In this document: piece by piece, positions 5,132 to 5,374 of the stretch
Layout: each line of letters begins with the position of its first letter
Position numbering within the stretch: position 1 is the first letter of the stretch
DNA from: Devosia sp.
Lineage (GTDB): Bacteria; Pseudomonadota; Alphaproteobacteria; Rhizobiales; Devosiaceae
Reading direction: 5' to 3'
Length of the DNA stretch: 5,374 nucleotides
Assembly: GCA_025352765.1 (NCBI GenBank)
Contig: JANXSI010000455.1
Coordinates: forward strand, 1 to 5,374
Program-made: the position numbers and the translations under genes
The notes under the pieces: generated by a model
Database searches by the model: none
The model's input: the letters and a program-made list of their open reading frames with translations, nothing else
Told to the model about the DNA's origin: nothing

Positions 5132-5374
5132 ACTGACCCTGCTGAGCCTTGCCTTCATTGCCGGTCTCGCCCTGCCGGGGTTGGCAGTCGCCCAGGACCA
5201 AGGCGACAAGCCCGCCGCGCCGCAGCAGGACGCCCCGATACCCGGTCCGGCCCCGACAGGCCCCGTCACCACCGTCAAGGTCGGCTTCCTCGAACTCGAG
5301 TACGACGTTCGCTATCACCCGCAGGTCGCCTATACGCGGATCGAAATTGCGCCGGCGCTGCATCCGGTCGAAGG
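5124..5374 (+). CDS. ABC transporter substrate-binding protein, PQQ-alcohol-dehydrogenase system type (PedA1/LutA-like), 5' part
   Basis: The frame is open from ATG 5124 to the right edge (83 complete residues). It starts with a Sec signal peptide (MTRLTLLSLAFIAGLALPG, cleavage after AVA, residue 23), followed by a Pro/Ala-rich linker (24-47). The mature domain then begins as VKVGFLELEYDVRYHPQVAY with TRIEIAPALHPVEG following. The GFLELE..D.RY.P..AY.R pattern is the recognisable opening of the binding-protein family tied to PQQ-dependent alcohol dehydrogenases, distantly related to branched-chain amino acid binding proteins. The start lies within the end of the propeller gene (8-base overlap), with GGTGG at 5113-5117 as ribosome site. 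Relatives (PedA1, LutA) have been linked to lanthanide import. The rest of the protein, and possibly its membrane partner, lies outside the window. Confidence 0.82.
   Translation, partial: MTRLTLLSLAFIAGLALPGLAVAQDQGDKPAAPQQDAPIPGPAPTGPVTTVKVGFLELEYDVRYHPQVAYTRIEIAPALHPVE

Noticed and set aside
3887..5278. A 463-codon open frame on the minus strand covering the cupredoxin, propeller and right-edge binding-protein genes
   Set aside because: It lies antisense to three genes with clear signal peptides and family patterns. Its translation is rich in Asp, Arg, His and Val without domain pattern, as expected from the opposite strand of GC-rich coding DNA.
1..5374. CRISPR arrays, tRNA or rRNA genes, insertion sequences, attachment sites
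   Set aside because: No regularly spaced repeats, no cloverleaf-like or rRNA-like segments, and no transposase or terminal repeats were seen on reading either strand.

Overview
This window is GC-rich, with short intergenic gaps, overlapping genes (ATGA and TTGA junctions) and GTG/TTG starts. It looks like a bacterial chromosome, most likely an alphaproteobacterium with PQQ-dependent alcohol or methanol oxidation. The taxon is inferred from base composition and gene content only; there is no rRNA or tRNA to confirm it.

The layout is two divergent transcription units read outward from a shared control region at about 3535-3707. The leftward unit encodes, in order, a NitT/TauT-type periplasmic binding protein (3534-2545), its permease (2479-1739), its ATPase (1760-1029), a second ATPase of a different subfamily (1032-274), and the start of a signal-peptide or membrane-anchored protein of unknown family (143 to beyond the left edge). 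The rightward unit encodes a small exported cupredoxin-like protein (3708-4142), a seven-repeat YVTN-type beta-propeller (4139-5131), and the start of a periplasmic binding protein of the PQQ-alcohol-dehydrogenase-associated type (5124 to beyond the right edge).

The propeller, the right-edge binding protein and the second ATPase resemble the families known from PQQ-dependent alcohol dehydrogenase loci: PedA2, PedA1 and PedB of Pseudomonas putida, and the lut cluster of Methylobacterium extorquens. Those systems have been linked to lanthanide uptake for lanthanide-dependent dehydrogenases. A reasonable reading is that this window is part of such a metal or cofactor supply locus, here set back to back with a complete NitT/TauT-type importer of unknown substrate. 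The matching PedC/LutF-type permease is not visible and may lie outside the window.

The points most worth a second look are these: a cupredoxin fold whose copper-ligand positions appear to be substituted; a PedB-like ATPase moved into a NitT/TauT operon; and a palindrome whose right arm could instead pair with the ribosome binding site of the cupredoxin gene.
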